Shown here: positions 38,998 through 39,583 of the stretch, in pieces | How positions within the stretch are numbered: position 1 is the stretch's first letter | Layout: each line of letters begins with the position of its first letter | DNA from: a virus | Length of the DNA: 39,583 nucleotides | IMG/VR virus record: IMGVR_UViG_3300020459_000027 | Location: 1 to 39,583 of that record | Reading direction: 5' to 3' (one strand) | Notes under the pieces: generated by a model | What the model was told of the DNA's origin: nothing | Seen by the model: only the letters and a program-made list of their open reading frames with translations | The model's database searches: none | Translations under genes and position numbers: made by a program

Positions 38998-39264
38998 TTA
39001 CGAAAGATTCATCTTTGCGTATTGTGTTTTGACGAAGTTGAAGTATCCAGGAAATCCTTTGAAGAGTTCTTTGACTTCGTACTGGTGGATTGCCCATCTT
39101 GTCTGTATGTCCTTGACATAACGATCAGAAGAAATTAGTCTTGCTGATGATGGACGTTTTGAGGTTTTGATCCTCACGGTCTTTGTAACCTTGGTTGCTG
39201 TCTTCCGAGTTCTACGCTTTGCTGGTGCTTTGGTAGTGGTCTTGGAAGTAGTAGCAGTTGGCAT
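38998..39264 (-). CDS. Basic Lys/Arg/Thr-rich protein, 88 aa
   Basis: The N-terminal half (MPTATTSKTTTKAPAKRRTR and on to about residue 35) is very basic and Ala/Thr-rich, like histone tails or nucleoid-binding proteins. The second half is ordinary folded-looking sequence (YVKDIQTRWAIHQYEVKELF, PGYFNFVKTQYAK). It may bind nucleic acid. A longer start (MIKYTRQSR at 39291) would place its ATG inside the TATAAT box, so the ATG at 39264 is preferred, with a leader of about 20 nt. Not recognised as a named family. Confidence 0.75.
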   Translation of the reverse strand: MPTATTSKTTTKAPAKRRTRKTATKVTKTVRIKTSKRPSSARLISSDRYVKDIQTRWAIHQYEVKELFKGFPGYFNFVKTQYAKMNLS

Positions 39265-39289
39265 ACGTGATTGACGTGTGTACTTAATC

Positions 39290-39295
39290 ATTATA
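39290..39295 (-). promoter_or_regulatory. TATAAT box before the 88-aa gene
   Basis: TTTTATAATG on the minus strand, directly at the end of the terminator T-run; 25 nt to the chosen ATG. Confidence 0.55.
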
Positions 39296-39302
39296 AAAGA
39301 AA

Positions 39303-39326
39303 AAGGTTGACATTTCTGCCAACCTT
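39303..39326 (-). terminator. Terminator of the upstream unit
   Basis: AAGGTTG / CAACCTT 7-bp stem with a 10-nt loop, then TTTCTTTT on the minus strand. A perfect 14-bp palindrome TTACAATATTGTAA (39325-39338) overlaps its upstream edge. Confidence 0.75.
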
Positions 39327-39338
39327 ACAATATTGTAA

Positions 39339-39509
39339 CAAATTGAAATAATTAGGGACTTACAACTTCAAAACTCATATTTTTATAACGGATGAGTTAC
39401 CGTGAGTACAAGAGGTCTCCAAACATAAAGAGCAGTTATCCACGGTGTGCGATCTAAGACGCTCCCGAATTGTTGCTCACCCCTGCCTTGCGTATGCCCC
39501 GATTAGTTC
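39339..39509. other. Gap without a recognisable gene
   Basis: No convincing ORF on either strand. It holds the 11-mer TTAGGGACTTA (39352-39362) shared with the gap at 36765. It also has short complementary segments (ACCGTG/CACGGT, GGAT/ATCC, GAGCA/TGCTC) that could fold, and a minus-strand short reading with CSLCLETSCTH. I could not fit a tRNA. Confidence 0.4.
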
Positions 39510-39583
39510 TTATGCTCTCATCTGTTCGTACTCAGTGACAGCATCTGTAACCAATGACTTGTGAATGAAAAAGAGTTTGTCAA
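39510..39583 (-). CDS. Possible C-terminal tail of a gene entering from the right, partial
   Basis: One minus-strand frame reads DKLFFIHKSLVTDAVTEYEQ then MRA and stop TAA. It has a natural helical, charged composition, while the other frames are broken. Only 24 codons are visible and no family can be named. If real, its terminator would be the hairpin at 39303-39326, about 180 nt further on. Confidence 0.35.
   Translation of the reverse strand, partial: DKLFFIHKSLVTDAVTEYEQMRA

Noticed and set aside
38711-39097. Minus-strand 128-residue frame
   Set aside because: Crosses two genes, a terminator and a promoter in another frame; composition unlike a real protein.
39400-39510. tRNA gene
   Set aside because: A five-pair outer stem can be drawn, but no TTC-type T loop, proper anticodon stem or CCA-adjacent acceptor fits on either strand.

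Overview
The window looks like the tail and baseplate part of a T4-like marine myovirus genome, most likely a cyanophage. The evidence is a gene order matching the T4 baseplate wedge (25, 6, a giant protein in the gene 7 position, 8, then a DUF4815 protein in the 9/10 position), T4-type late promoter motifs (TATAAATA), AT-rich sequence, and several small proteins of a kind I associate with cyanomyoviruses. That host assignment is inference. Every gene I can support lies on the minus strand, so the window reads biologically from right to left.

Right part (about 36.9-39.6 kb): short genes of mostly unknown function, plus one protein with nucleotidyltransferase/ligase-like motifs. At four junctions a hairpin terminator runs directly into a TATAAT box for the next gene. 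One 59-residue gene overlaps its neighbour by ATGA. Two genes share a nearly identical leader of about 37 nt without a Shine-Dalgarno sequence. The last 250 nt on the right hold a possible gene tail and otherwise nothing I can name.

Middle part (about 29.7-36.7 kb): after a non-coding stretch with repeated motifs comes a packed virion operon. It holds two small proteins, an unrecognised 263-residue protein, a PAAR spike-tip protein, an 877-residue adhesin-like protein (Ig-like, vWA-like and glycine-rich parts), a 50-residue basic protein, a 69-residue protein ending CCHDH, then gp25 and gp6.

Left part (1-29.7 kb): three very large structural genes and their satellites. These are a 5,549-residue giant with two YHYH domains and about 13 copies of a Cys/His-bearing repeat, gp8 (553 residues), a 2,867-residue DUF4815 protein, a 72-residue coiled-coil protein, and a subtilisin-family (S8) protease whose 3' end lies off the window's left edge.

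The most notable item is that protease. Its Asp/His/Ser triad and oxyanion Asn are intact, but the catalytic domain is interrupted by a cupredoxin-like domain with a complete-looking type 1 copper ligand set (His, then Cys-x2-His-x2-Met). A second cupredoxin-like domain follows the catalytic domain and is cut by the window edge. A copper-site domain nested in a phage tail-locus subtilase is the best candidate here for an undescribed system.
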